A stretch of DNA of 34,000 nt, from NCBI GenBank assembly GCA_021372555.1, contig JAJFUI010000124.1, positions 1 to 34,000 on the forward strand, written 5' to 3'. Source of the DNA: Planctomycetaceae bacterium. Its GTDB lineage: Bacteria; Planctomycetota; Planctomycetia; Pirellulales; Thermoguttaceae. The translations under genes were made by a program, and so were the position numbers. Shown here piece after piece: positions 8,351 through 16,486 of this stretch; position 1 is the stretch's first letter; every line of letters begins with the position of its first letter. The notes below the pieces were generated by a model. The model was not told where the DNA came from and did no database searches. It saw only the letters and a program-made list of their open reading frames with translations.

Positions 8351-8744
8351 AGACGAGAAAACTGGGCACAAAGAGAAATGACCCGAGGCCGAATTCCATG
8401 GCCCGGGGTTGTCGTGTCGTGGCCGAGAACCCACCGCTACAGACATGTCATGCTGCGATGGAAGAGACAAGCGAGGGTTGCGAACATCTCGGCGAGCCAA
8501 ACTGTCATGGTTTTGTATGCCAACAACGGTGACGCACGGCCGGCGATCCCAAAAGCACAATGTGGGTGTCCACAGAGGGAGGGTTGACTGCGTGACCTGG
8601 TCTTACCTATGCTTAGCAGCTATCTGGAAGTGGCAGCAGGAGGGCGTCCGGCTACGGCGGGGGTGATCCGTCGTTGGATGGGAAACGCCTTGTTTCTCAT
8701 CATTCGCTTGTTGCATTCCTCTGTGATTCAAGGGAGGCTCTGCC

Positions 8745-11651
8745 GTGTTTCCTATCAAGCGTCTGTCGCGCAGTCTTCGGCACAACTCTGGCCGTCCACA
8801 AAAGGGGGACCGTGAGCGGCGCCCCTTGCGACTCGAACAACTGGAAGATCGCCGGCTGCTGGCGATCTTTACCGTTAACAGCTTGGCGGACACGGTGGAC
8901 GCCAATCCCGGTGATGGGCTCGCCCTCGATGCGCAACAGCAAACTACGTTGCGCGCCGCCATCATGGAAGCCAACGCGCTGAGTGGAGCAGACACGATCA
9001 ATCTGCCGGCTGGAACCTATCACCTGACCCTGCGTGGCACGGGTGAAAACGGCGGCGCCACCGGCGATCTGGACGTTGCCGACGGTTTGACAATCGTTGG
9101 CCCCGATGCCTCGACAACGATCATCGATGCCGCGGGGCTTGGCGACCGGGTCATTCACCTTCTTACCGGCACGTACACTATGGACCCAAACGCTCTGGAA
9201 CTGCGCGGCGTTACGGTCACGGGCGGGCTGGCTTCGGGCACCGGCAGTGGCTTCGCCTTGCAAGACTACGGTGGGGGCTTGTTGAACGACTATTGGACGA
9301 AAGTGACAATTTCAGATTGCATTTTCAGAAACAACACGGCACCAAGGATCACAACCGGCGCATATACGGGCTACTATGGCATCGGAGGCGCCATCTGCAA
9401 CGGTGGAAGCCTGACAATTCTCGATAGCCTGTTTGATGGCAACTTTGCGAGCAACGCCGGTGGCGCCATTTACGTCGGCACAGGGGGCGCCAAGATCCTC
9501 ATCCGCAACACAACCTTCTCGCAAAACTCGGCAGCGCAGGGAGGCGCGGTTTACAACCACGAGATTATGACGATCGAGAGCAGCACCTTTAGCGGCAATC
9601 ACCGGTTGAGCGGCACAAATGGAGCCGGCGGCGCCATCAACAACAATGGCGGCGGACAATTGACGCTGAACAACTGCACGCTCACAGGGAATGTCTCTGG
9701 CTCGGGTGGCGGAATCATGAACTACGAGACGCTGCACGTCTACAGCAGCACCATCGTCGGCAACGTGGCGGACCGCGGCGGTGGACTTTACAGTTCGGGC
9801 TCGACGCAGACATTCGAGAATACCGTCATCAGCAACAATAGCGGCCCGAGCGGCGGGCCCGACGTCTACGGCGCGGCAACTAGCCTCGGTCACAATCTCA
9901 TCGGCGACACGACCGGTTCCAACGGTTTTGGCGCCGTTGGGGACCTGTTGAACGTTGATCCCATGCTTGGGCCGCTGGCCGACAACGGCGGCGCAACGCA
10001 AACATGCGCGCTGTTGCCTGGAAGCCCCGCGATCGACGCCGCCAAGACGGTGAGTTCGCCTGCCACAGACCAACGCGGCGTGCTACGGCCGCAAGGCGCT
10101 GCAGCCGACATCGGGGCCTTCGAGGCTGCGCCGGTCGCCAACGATGATGCGTATACGGTGGATGAAGACGGTACGCTCAATATCCCAAGCCCCGGTCTGT
10201 TGGACAACGATGCCGACGCCTACAGCGATCTGCTCGTAGCAACGCTCGTGACGTCGCCGGTTAATGGAATGCTTCAGCTGCAGCCAAACGGCTCCTTCAC
10301 CTATCGACCCAATCCGAATTTCAACGGAGCCGACAGCTTCACGTACTCTCTTAGTGATAGCCATGGCGGCGCCGACACGGCCACGGTGAGCATCACCGTC
10401 AACCCGGTGCAAGACCCGCCGTGCGCCATCGCCGGTCCGGACGTGACCAGCGTCGAAGTGGCCGCGGTCATGTTTGACGGCAGCGGCTCCTTTGATGTCG
10501 ACGGAGACAGCCTCGTCTATGTATGGGACTTTGGCGACGGCGTGACGGGCATCGGCGCGACGCCAACACATGCCTACGCCGACAATGGGGTCTACACGGT
10601 CCTCTTGACTGTCAAGGACGGCTACGGCAACAGTAGTTCCGACACGCTGGTGGCGACGGTGGACAATGTCGCGCCCCTCGGTGATGCGACCGGTCCGCTG
10701 ACGGGCGTGCGAGGACAAGCCCGGACGTTTAGTTTCACGGCTAGCGATGTCTCCGCCGTAGATCAGGCTGGCGTCTTCCGTTACGCAATTGACTGGGGGG
10801 ACGGTTCCGGAGTTCAGATAATAGATGGATCGGCCAGCATTTCGGCGGATCACGTCTTCGCCTCCAACGGCTCCTTCACGGTGCTGCTCGCCGTGGCCGA
10901 CAAGGATGGCGGCAAGAGTGCACAGATAGCTTGGACCGTAGCCATTAGCGCTGTTGCGATGCAGGGCAATACGTTGGCCGTCGGCGGTACGCTCGCAGGC
11001 GACACCATCGTGATTGAGCCTGCGGGCGCCAGCAATGGACTCACGGTAACCATCAACGGCGCGGTCCAGGGCGTCTTCCAGCCCACCGAGAGATTGCTCG
11101 TCTACGGGCAGGCGGGAAATGACACGGTGCAGTTGAAGCAAACCAAAATCAAGGGAACAACCAGGTATGTTGCTGTGTCGGCGATCATCGACGCGGGCAG
11201 CGGCAGCGATACCATCGATGCGAGGGGAAGCATCGCCAACAACGCGCTCGTCGGTTCGGATGGCGCCGATACCATTTGGGGCGGCGGCGGAAGAGACCTG
11301 CTCCTGGGCGGCGCGGGCGCCGACGCACTGCGAGCGGACAATGGCGACGATATCCTGATCGGTGGCACCACGGACTTCGACACGAACCTCGCTGCGCTGA
11401 CCGCTCTGCTAACAGAATGGGGGCGAATTGACCTCGGTTACCAGGCGCGGATCGATCATCTCACGGGGACGACAGGCGGCGGCTGGAACAGCGGCTATCT
11501 CCTCACTCCACTTTCGGTGCATTCGGATGCGGCCGTAGATCAACTGTATGGCGAACAGGGCAGAGATTGGTTCCTCTACGACGCCATCGGCCTACAAACC
11601 GACCTTCTCAAAGACCTTAAGAGGAATGAGTCGACAGTGCAGATCACCTGA
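8745..11651 (+). CDS. Giant secreted beta-helix / PKD / RTX-type surface protein
   Basis: The start is a GTG seven bases after AGGGAGG (8731-8737). The 968 residues begin with a basic stretch and the planctomycete N-terminal motif LEQLEDRRLLA (residues 30-40). A CSLREA-like segment follows (FTVNSLADTVDA..., TLRAAIMEANA; about 43-78). A right-handed parallel beta-helix with GGAI/GGGI repeats covers about 90-390 and closes in the choice-of-anchor-Q-like block DNGGATQTCALLPGSPAIDA. A cadherin-like/tandem-95 repeat opens with NDDAYTVDEDGTL (about 465-550). Two PKD-like domains follow (YVWDFGDG and YAIDWGDG), then short RTX-like calcium-binding repeats (GSDGADTIWGGGGRD, GGAGADALRADNGDD). The last 90 residues form a module ending in GEQGRDWFLYDA, common at the C-termini of planctomycete exported proteins. 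It is probably cell-surface or extracellular; function unknown, possibly carbohydrate binding or adhesion. Confidence 0.85.
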   Translation: MFPIKRLSRSLRHNSGRPQKGDRERRPLRLEQLEDRRLLAIFTVNSLADTVDANPGDGLALDAQQQTTLRAAIMEANALSGADTINLPAGTYHLTLRGTGENGGATGDLDVADGLTIVGPDASTTIIDAAGLGDRVIHLLTGTYTMDPNALELRGVTVTGGLASGTGSGFALQDYGGGLLNDYWTKVTISDCIFRNNTAPRITTGAYTGYYGIGGAICNGGSLTILDSLFDGNFASNAGGAIYVGTGGAKILIRNTTFSQNSAAQGGAVYNHEIMTIESSTFSGNHRLSGTNGAGGAINNNGGGQLTLNNCTLTGNVSGSGGGIMNYETLHVYSSTIVGNVADRGGGLYSSGSTQTFENTVISNNSGPSGGPDVYGAATSLGHNLIGDTTGSNGFGAVGDLLNVDPMLGPLADNGGATQTCALLPGSPAIDAAKTVSSPATDQRGVLRPQGAAADIGAFEAAPVANDDAYTVDEDGTLNIPSPGLLDNDADAYSDLLVATLVTSPVNGMLQLQPNGSFTYRPNPNFNGADSFTYSLSDSHGGADTATVSITVNPVQDPPCAIAGPDVTSVEVAAVMFDGSGSFDVDGDSLVYVWDFGDGVTGIGATPTHAYADNGVYTVLLTVKDGYGNSSSDTLVATVDNVAPLGDATGPLTGVRGQARTFSFTASDVSAVDQAGVFRYAIDWGDGSGVQIIDGSASISADHVFASNGSFTVLLAVADKDGGKSAQIAWTVAISAVAMQGNTLAVGGTLAGDTIVIEPAGASNGLTVTINGAVQGVFQPTERLLVYGQAGNDTVQLKQTKIKGTTRYVAVSAIIDAGSGSDTIDARGSIANNALVGSDGADTIWGGGGRDLLLGGAGADALRADNGDDILIGGTTDFDTNLAALTALLTEWGRIDLGYQARIDHLTGTTGGGWNSGYLLTPLSVHSDAAVDQLYGEQGRDWFLYDAIGLQTDLLKDLKRNESTVQIT

Positions 11652-12322
11652 CGTGTTTTGCTTAGTGTGACAATAGCAGTTGCCTGGCGCCTTCTTCTGA
11701 GTTCCGAGGAAAGCAGGTGTCAATTGGCCGAAGCCTGCCCGGCGCAGGTGGACAAAGGCTGGCTTGGGAATGCCCGAGCGTGGCCATGCGGCGTTACCCG
11801 ATGAGGCCAACGAACCGTTTGACGTGGCCATGAACGTTCAGGCGTTCGACAGTCGGCCAATGTCAGTCGAGCCCCGGGGACAATCGCCTGCGGCCCCGCT
11901 CAGTGGTCCATTGCATCACAGTCTCAAGAGGGGCTTGCGAGAATAGCGAGGGAGTTGCTGGTTTGGGCCTGTCTTCAGCAGCCAAAAAGAGAACCCCAAG
12001 CCGCTGGTTGCGATCGGGGGGGTATGAGAGTGGTGCGAAGCGAACCGTCTTCGTGTGTATTGCCGAGACAAACGAAGGTTGCGACTGTCAGAGTGGACTG
12101 AAATGTCACGCTTCGAGTCGGTTTGCCACGGGCTGTGAACCGGGTGCAAGCCGTATTGCCCCCCACCTCCCCTTTTTTCTTGGTGGTGATTTCGCCGGGC
12201 TCATCGCGACCTAGACTTGGTTCGGAACGTCCAACAGTGCTGCTGTTGTCGCATTGCAGTACATTGCGGCGGGCAGCGGTTGGCGGAGTCGCTACCATTC
12301 GTCGTGAAGAAGGGCAATTTCC
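11652..12322. other. Gene-free stretch of 670 bases
   Basis: Short frames on both strands show no domain, no codon pattern and no start signal worth calling. A motif at 12065-12084 (GAGACAAACGAAGGTTGC...) repeats one at 8464-8483 with 18 of 20 bases the same. A pyrimidine-rich run lies at 12158-12180. No hairpin followed by a T-run was found after the stop at 11651, so no terminator is assigned. Confidence 0.5.
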
Positions 12323-13186
12323 ATGAAGATCGTTTTCCGGACAGTCTTGGCGTTGTCGCTGGCTACTTTGCTTCTCGTTGCTCCCTCGCAGCTTCGCGCT
12401 TCACCCGATGCGCCAAGCAAAAACGCGTCGCCATCGGAAGAAGCCGTCAATCTCGACGGACAGTTCCCGGTGAACAAGCGCAACCCGATTCAAGTCAGCA
12501 TGGAAACGGTGACTCTGGCGGGCGACAAAGAGAACGTACGTCGCACTCTGGTTCCGACATTCGTCGCCGGCGATAAGGTATTGAAGGAAGTGATCGCCCA
12601 TCCCGAAAACGCAAATGCCTTCGAGTTGGCCACTGCGGCTTCCGGGGCCCTGCGGGCAGGCGATTTGGAGGAAGCCGGTCTCTTGATCTTTGCCGCGCGG
12701 CTTCGTGGGTTTCAAGACCTCGAAAACTACCCGCCGACGAACAACAATCCATCGGTCCGCATGGAATCGCTGTTGGGATTGGTGATCGACTTCGTGAAAA
12801 GCGAGGTGGTTCTTGAGAAGGTCCAATTTGAGCCGAAAGTGCTTGCCGGCGTCGTCAAGCGACTAGAATCGCTTGAGTTGAAAGAGCCCGCCGGTTACGC
12901 GCCCGGCTGGGACTATACCAAGCACACGGCAAAGCCCGATCTGTTTGCGAAGAACAAGGCGGAAATGCTGGACGCGTTGAGACCAGTGTCCGCTTTGTTG
13001 TCTTCGCCTGACTATTTCGCCGCATTCAAGTGCTACAGCGAGTTCAACAACCTCCCGTCGGAGTCGCAGAAGCAGCCGGCCAGGGAGAAAAGTCGCGACC
13101 AAGCCGTCAAGACGATGAAGCGGATCGAAAAGGAAAAGAACCTCCGGGGCGTGATGTACCAAGTCGACCACGCGGAAGCGAACTGA
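12323..13186 (+). CDS. Secreted protein of unknown function
   Basis: This 287-residue protein is not recognised. It starts with a clear Sec signal peptide: MKIVFR, the hydrophobic core TVLALSLATLLLVA, and a likely cut after LRA near residue 26. The mature part is hydrophilic and mostly helical. It has a segment VIAHPENANAFELATAASGALRAGDLEEAGLLIFAARLR (split here only for description) that looks like one or two TPR-like or alpha-solenoid helices. The C-terminus is Lys/Arg-rich (SRDQAVKTMKRIEKEKNLRG). AAGGG eight bases before the ATG supports the start. It stands alone between two long gene-free stretches. Periplasmic location is likely; role unknown. Confidence 0.75.
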   Translation: MKIVFRTVLALSLATLLLVAPSQLRASPDAPSKNASPSEEAVNLDGQFPVNKRNPIQVSMETVTLAGDKENVRRTLVPTFVAGDKVLKEVIAHPENANAFELATAASGALRAGDLEEAGLLIFAARLRGFQDLENYPPTNNNPSVRMESLLGLVIDFVKSEVVLEKVQFEPKVLAGVVKRLESLELKEPAGYAPGWDYTKHTAKPDLFAKNKAEMLDALRPVSALLSSPDYFAAFKCYSEFNNLPSESQKQPAREKSRDQAVKTMKRIEKEKNLRGVMYQVDHAEAN

Positions 13187-13275
13187 CTTTGTCGGCGAGA
13201 CTCGTTGACCGTTTTCTCGCCAACTTTAGACACGGCGAGACGGATTCTTTCGGACATCACATCCGACACAACAAC

Positions 13276-13310
13276 AGAGGGTTGCCTCCGGCATTCGGAT
13301 GCAACCCTCT
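13276..13310 (-). terminator. Hairpin downstream of the initiator tRNA
   Basis: AGAGGGTTGC (13276-13285) and GCAACCCTCT (13301-13310) form a perfect 10-bp stem with an inner CCG/CGG pair of arms. On the minus strand it begins 11 bases after the tRNA 3' end and is followed by GTTGTTGTGT, a weak U-rich run. It could also serve the convergent gene at 12323-13186. Confidence 0.6.
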
Positions 13311-13320
13311 TCGACAAAAG

Positions 13321-13394
<74 letters not shown>

Positions 13395-13452
13395 TCAATT
13401 GTGTCTTAAGAGACCGCAGTGGCAATCGCCACGATTGCGGCCAACCCATGTG

Positions 13453-13480
13453 ATTCTACCAGGATGTCGGCCGCTGTCTA
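13453..13480 (-). promoter_or_regulatory. Predicted promoter of the initiator tRNA
   Basis: On the minus strand TAGACA (13480-13475) and TAGAAT (13458-13453) are 16 bases apart. The predicted start near 13446 leaves about 50 bases of 5' leader before the tRNA. Confidence 0.42.
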
Positions 13481-13516
13481 GCGGGGACACTTGATAAATT
13501 GTTGGCGTGCGGAATA

Positions 13517-13549
13517 GTCGCAAATCGATGAGTTTGACGGATTTGCGAC
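13517..13549 (-). terminator. Inverted repeat after the acyl-CoA synthetase gene
   Basis: GTCGCAAATC (13517-13526) and GATTTGCGAC (13540-13549) form a perfect 10-bp stem with a 13-base loop, about 75 bases after the stop codon at 13623. No strong T-run follows, so it may be a Rho-assisted end or an mRNA 3' stabiliser. Confidence 0.4.
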
Positions 13550-13622
13550 GTTTCCGGGAGAGAACGGCCGCTTCCCCTCGATTGGCGGTAGCGTCGTAGC
13601 TAGCACCAGCGGATGCCCGAGG

Positions 13623-16310
13623 TCACTGGACTGGCTTGCTGACCAGCACGACGTCTTGCTCTTGCTGGTCGTTGAGTTCGAAGCCACGGTTGCGGAACGT
13701 CTCGAGCATGCGTTGGTTTTCCTTCGACACTTCGGCAACGATCCGCTTTACGCCCCAGGTCTTGGCCACCTCACAGCAGTAATCGGTCAGGAGGCCGCCC
13801 AGACCGTGGCCGTGCCAGCGGTCGACGACGATCACCGCGTATTCGGCGGCGGAGTGGTCGGCATCCGCAACGAGCCGGCCTACGCCGATCAGCTTTCGCT
13901 GGCCCTCTTCCTCGACCTCCGCGACGATGCCCAATTCGCGATCATAGTCGATGAAGCAATAGCGGGTGGCCATCTCGTGCGTGGTCTGCTTGAACAGGTA
14001 GCTGAAACGGGACCAAAGGGTTTGGGTCGAACAGCTCCCGAGCAGGTCGTGCCACATCGGCTCGTCTTCCGGCTTGATGGGCCGCAGCGTGACCGGAGTG
14101 CCGTCCTTCAGCTTCCGCTGTGTCACATACTCTTCGGGATACGGTCGAATTGCGAGGTGGGCAAAGGGGCGGACGCTGTGGACCATCAGACTACGGTCGA
14201 TCACCACGCGGGCGTCCAGGGCCACTACATCCTCCGGCGTGACAAGCAACGGATTGATGTCCAACTCTTTGATCTCGGGGTAGTCGGCGACAAGATACGA
14301 AAACCGCATGATGATTTCGATCAGGCGGTCGATGTTGGCGCCGGGCCGGCCGCGGTAGCCTTTCAACAAGGGCCAGGACTTGAGCGATTCGAGCATGCGG
14401 CGAGCCAGGGCCTCGTTGAGCGGTGGCAATCCCAAAGCACGATCGCGGAACACCTCCGCCGCGACTCCGCCCATGCCGATCATGATCACCGAGCCAAAGA
14501 TCGGGTCTTTCTTCGTGCCGATAATTAACTCAAAGCTGTTCGGATAGGTGAGCATCTTCTGCACGGTAACGCCGACGATGTCCGCATCGGGGCGTTTTTC
14601 CCTGGCCAGGCGGGTGATCTGCTCGAACGCGGCCCGAACCTTCTCGTCGGCGCCAAGGTTCAGCATGACGCCGCCGACGTCCGTCTTGTGCGTAATTTGA
14701 GGCGAGTGGATCTTCAGCACGACCGGATGGCCAAGCCGACGGGCCACCTCGACCGCTTCGTCCGCGCTACGGGCAACCAGCGGCTTGGTCACGGGGATTT
14801 CATAGGCTTCGAGGAATGCCTTGGAAACGTTTTCGGAAAGGATCTCGCCGCCTTCCGTCAGAATCGTGTCGAAGACGCCGCGAAGTCGCTGGCGGTCGAG
14901 GCTGAACTCCAAGGGGATGTCCTTGGGCGTTTCGTGGAGAATTTCCAGGTTTCGGGCGTAGGAAACGAGGTGCATGAACGCCCGGACCGCTTTTTCCGGG
15001 GTGCTGTAGGTCGGCACGCCGGCGTTGTTGAGCACCTGAATGCCCTCGGCCACGACGCGGCCGCCCATCCACGCGGCCAGAATCGGTTTGTGGGCGTGCT
15101 CGACGGCCTTGCTAACGGCCTCGGCCGTCGCGGTCGGGTCGGTCATCGCCTGGGGCGTGAGGATCACCAGGACGGCGTCGAAGTTCTTGTCCTTCAGCAC
15201 GATTTCGACGGTTTTAGCGAACCGGTCGGCCGGTGCGTCGCCGAGCACATCGATCGGATTGCCGTGCGACCAACAGATCGGGAGCAGTTGATTCAACTGT
15301 GAGATTGTTTCGTCGCTGAGGGGCGCCAGCTCGCCGTCGTTGGCAATCAGGGCGTCCGTGGTCATTACACCGGGACCGCCGGCGTTGGTGATGATCGCCA
15401 GCCGGGCGCCCTTGGGAGGCTGTTGGCGCGCCAGAAGCTCCGCGCAGTCGAACATGTCCTCGATTTGGAAAATGCGTTCGATGCCCGCTCGTTGAAAAGC
15501 CGCCTCGTAGACTGCATCCACGCCGGCCATCGCGCCGGTATGCGATGCCGCGGCCTGAGCCGACGCGGCGAAGCGGCCGGCCTTGAACGCGACGATGGGC
15601 TTTGTGCGTGCAAACGCACGGGCCGCGGACATGAACTCCCGGGCCTCGCTGATCGATTCGATGTAGAGGATGATCGAACGCGTTTCGGTGGCCGAGCCGA
15701 AGTAGTCGATCAGGTCGCCCATGCTCACGTCAAGCATGTTGCCGACGGAGACGAAATAGGAGAAGCCGATGCCTTCGTCGAGAGCCCAGTCGAGGACGGA
15801 GGCGCAAAGGGCGCCGGACTGGGAAATGAAACCGATGTGACCCTTGCCGGGCGTGGCGGCGGCGAAGCTGGCGTTCAGGTTGATGCCGGGCACGATGAGC
15901 CCGAGGCAGTTGGGCCCGAGGATCCGCATGCCCTCGAACTTGCGTTGCTCGTCTCGGACGAGTTGTTCGAGCTTCCGCCCCTCGTCGCCGATCTCGCGGA
16001 AGCCGGCGGATATGATGACAACGCCGCGCGTGCCCGCTTCGCCGCATTGCCGCACGAGGACCGGGACAGACGCAGCCGGTGTGCAGATGACGGCCAGGTC
16101 GGGTGCGTGCGGCAAGCTCCCGACGTCTTTGTACGCCTGGATACCCTGCACCGACTCGCGCTTCGGGTTGACCGGGTAGACAACGCCGCGGAAGCCGGAG
16201 CCGACCAGATTGCGAAGGACCATGTAACCGACGCTAGAAGGAGCGTCGCTGGCCCCGATGACGGCTACGCGATGCGGCTCGAAGATTTTGTCCAGGTTGC
16301 GAATGCTCAC
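13623..16310 (-). CDS. NDP-forming acyl-CoA synthetase fused to GNAT acetyltransferase (PatZ-like)
   Basis: The start is taken at the GTG at 16310 (V-SIRNLDKIFEPHRVAVIGAS). AGAGGAG lies six bases upstream, whereas the ATG 66 bases earlier lacks such a site. The 895-residue product has a CoA-binding domain (VAVIGASDAPSSVGY, YPVNPKRE), succinyl-CoA-ligase-like domains with the phosphorylatable His257 in ASHTGAMAG, and an ATP-grasp domain (HPVVLKIHSPQITHKTDVGG). A C-terminal GNAT domain (from TVTLRPIKPEDEPMW; acetyl-CoA loop DRWHGHGLGGLL) completes it. This is the order of E. coli PatZ/YfiQ, a protein lysine acetyltransferase in which the synthetase part is catalytically dead. Here His257 is present, so real acetyl-CoA or acyl-CoA formation is possible. 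A promoter at 16379-16407 suggests separate transcription. Confidence 0.88.
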   Translation of the reverse strand: MSIRNLDKIFEPHRVAVIGASDAPSSVGYMVLRNLVGSGFRGVVYPVNPKRESVQGIQAYKDVGSLPHAPDLAVICTPAASVPVLVRQCGEAGTRGVVIISAGFREIGDEGRKLEQLVRDEQRKFEGMRILGPNCLGLIVPGINLNASFAAATPGKGHIGFISQSGALCASVLDWALDEGIGFSYFVSVGNMLDVSMGDLIDYFGSATETRSIILYIESISEAREFMSAARAFARTKPIVAFKAGRFAASAQAAASHTGAMAGVDAVYEAAFQRAGIERIFQIEDMFDCAELLARQQPPKGARLAIITNAGGPGVMTTDALIANDGELAPLSDETISQLNQLLPICWSHGNPIDVLGDAPADRFAKTVEIVLKDKNFDAVLVILTPQAMTDPTATAEAVSKAVEHAHKPILAAWMGGRVVAEGIQVLNNAGVPTYSTPEKAVRAFMHLVSYARNLEILHETPKDIPLEFSLDRQRLRGVFDTILTEGGEILSENVSKAFLEAYEIPVTKPLVARSADEAVEVARRLGHPVVLKIHSPQITHKTDVGGVMLNLGADEKVRAAFEQITRLAREKRPDADIVGVTVQKMLTYPNSFELIIGTKKDPIFGSVIMIGMGGVAAEVFRDRALGLPPLNEALARRMLESLKSWPLLKGYRGRPGANIDRLIEIIMRFSYLVADYPEIKELDINPLLVTPEDVVALDARVVIDRSLMVHSVRPFAHLAIRPYPEEYVTQRKLKDGTPVTLRPIKPEDEPMWHDLLGSCSTQTLWSRFSYLFKQTTHEMATRYCFIDYDRELGIVAEVEEEGQRKLIGVGRLVADADHSAAEYAVIVVDRWHGHGLGGLLTDYCCEVAKTWGVKRIVAEVSKENQRMLETFRNRGFELNDQQEQDVVLVSKPVQ

Positions 16311-16378
16311 GCTGGGCTCCTCTGCTAAACGACAGCCGCCGTTGCCAAAAAGATCGCTCGTTGATCGAGCGGCCATAT

Positions 16379-16407
16379 AGTATACGTCAGAGCCCCCCGC
16401 CAGTCAC
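16379..16407 (-). promoter_or_regulatory. Predicted promoter of the acyl-CoA synthetase gene
   Basis: On the minus strand GTGACT (16407-16402) and TATACT (16384-16379) are 17 bases apart. The predicted start near 16372 gives a leader of about 62 bases containing AGAGGAG. Confidence 0.45.
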
Positions 16408-16486
16408 CGGCTCGATGGAAGAGAGACCGAGGCCAGGGGGGCGTTTCGGGCGTGTCCCGGCGGGCGAAAAACGACGGTCGCGGGGG

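Larger units (their letters stand above)
7845..8744. other. 900-base repeat-bearing intergenic region
   Basis: No credible gene is seen on either strand; frames here are short, arginine-rich and without family features. The stretch holds five compact hairpins between 7931 and 8350 (listed separately), an ACCACAAAGACGAGAAA tract after the last of them, and at 8464-8483 a 20-base motif that recurs with two changes at 12065-12084. It ends in the ribosome binding site AGGGAGG (8731-8737) of the next gene. Confidence 0.6.

Noticed and set aside
7845-8380. Possible small genes or an integron-like array after ietS
   Set aside because: Frames are short and arginine-rich with no start signals; the hairpins lack attC-type paired R/L boxes and no integrase is present.
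9312-11141. Long minus-strand frames under the giant surface protein
   Set aside because: They are shadows of a repetitive GC-rich gene; the plus strand has the ribosome site, start and domains.
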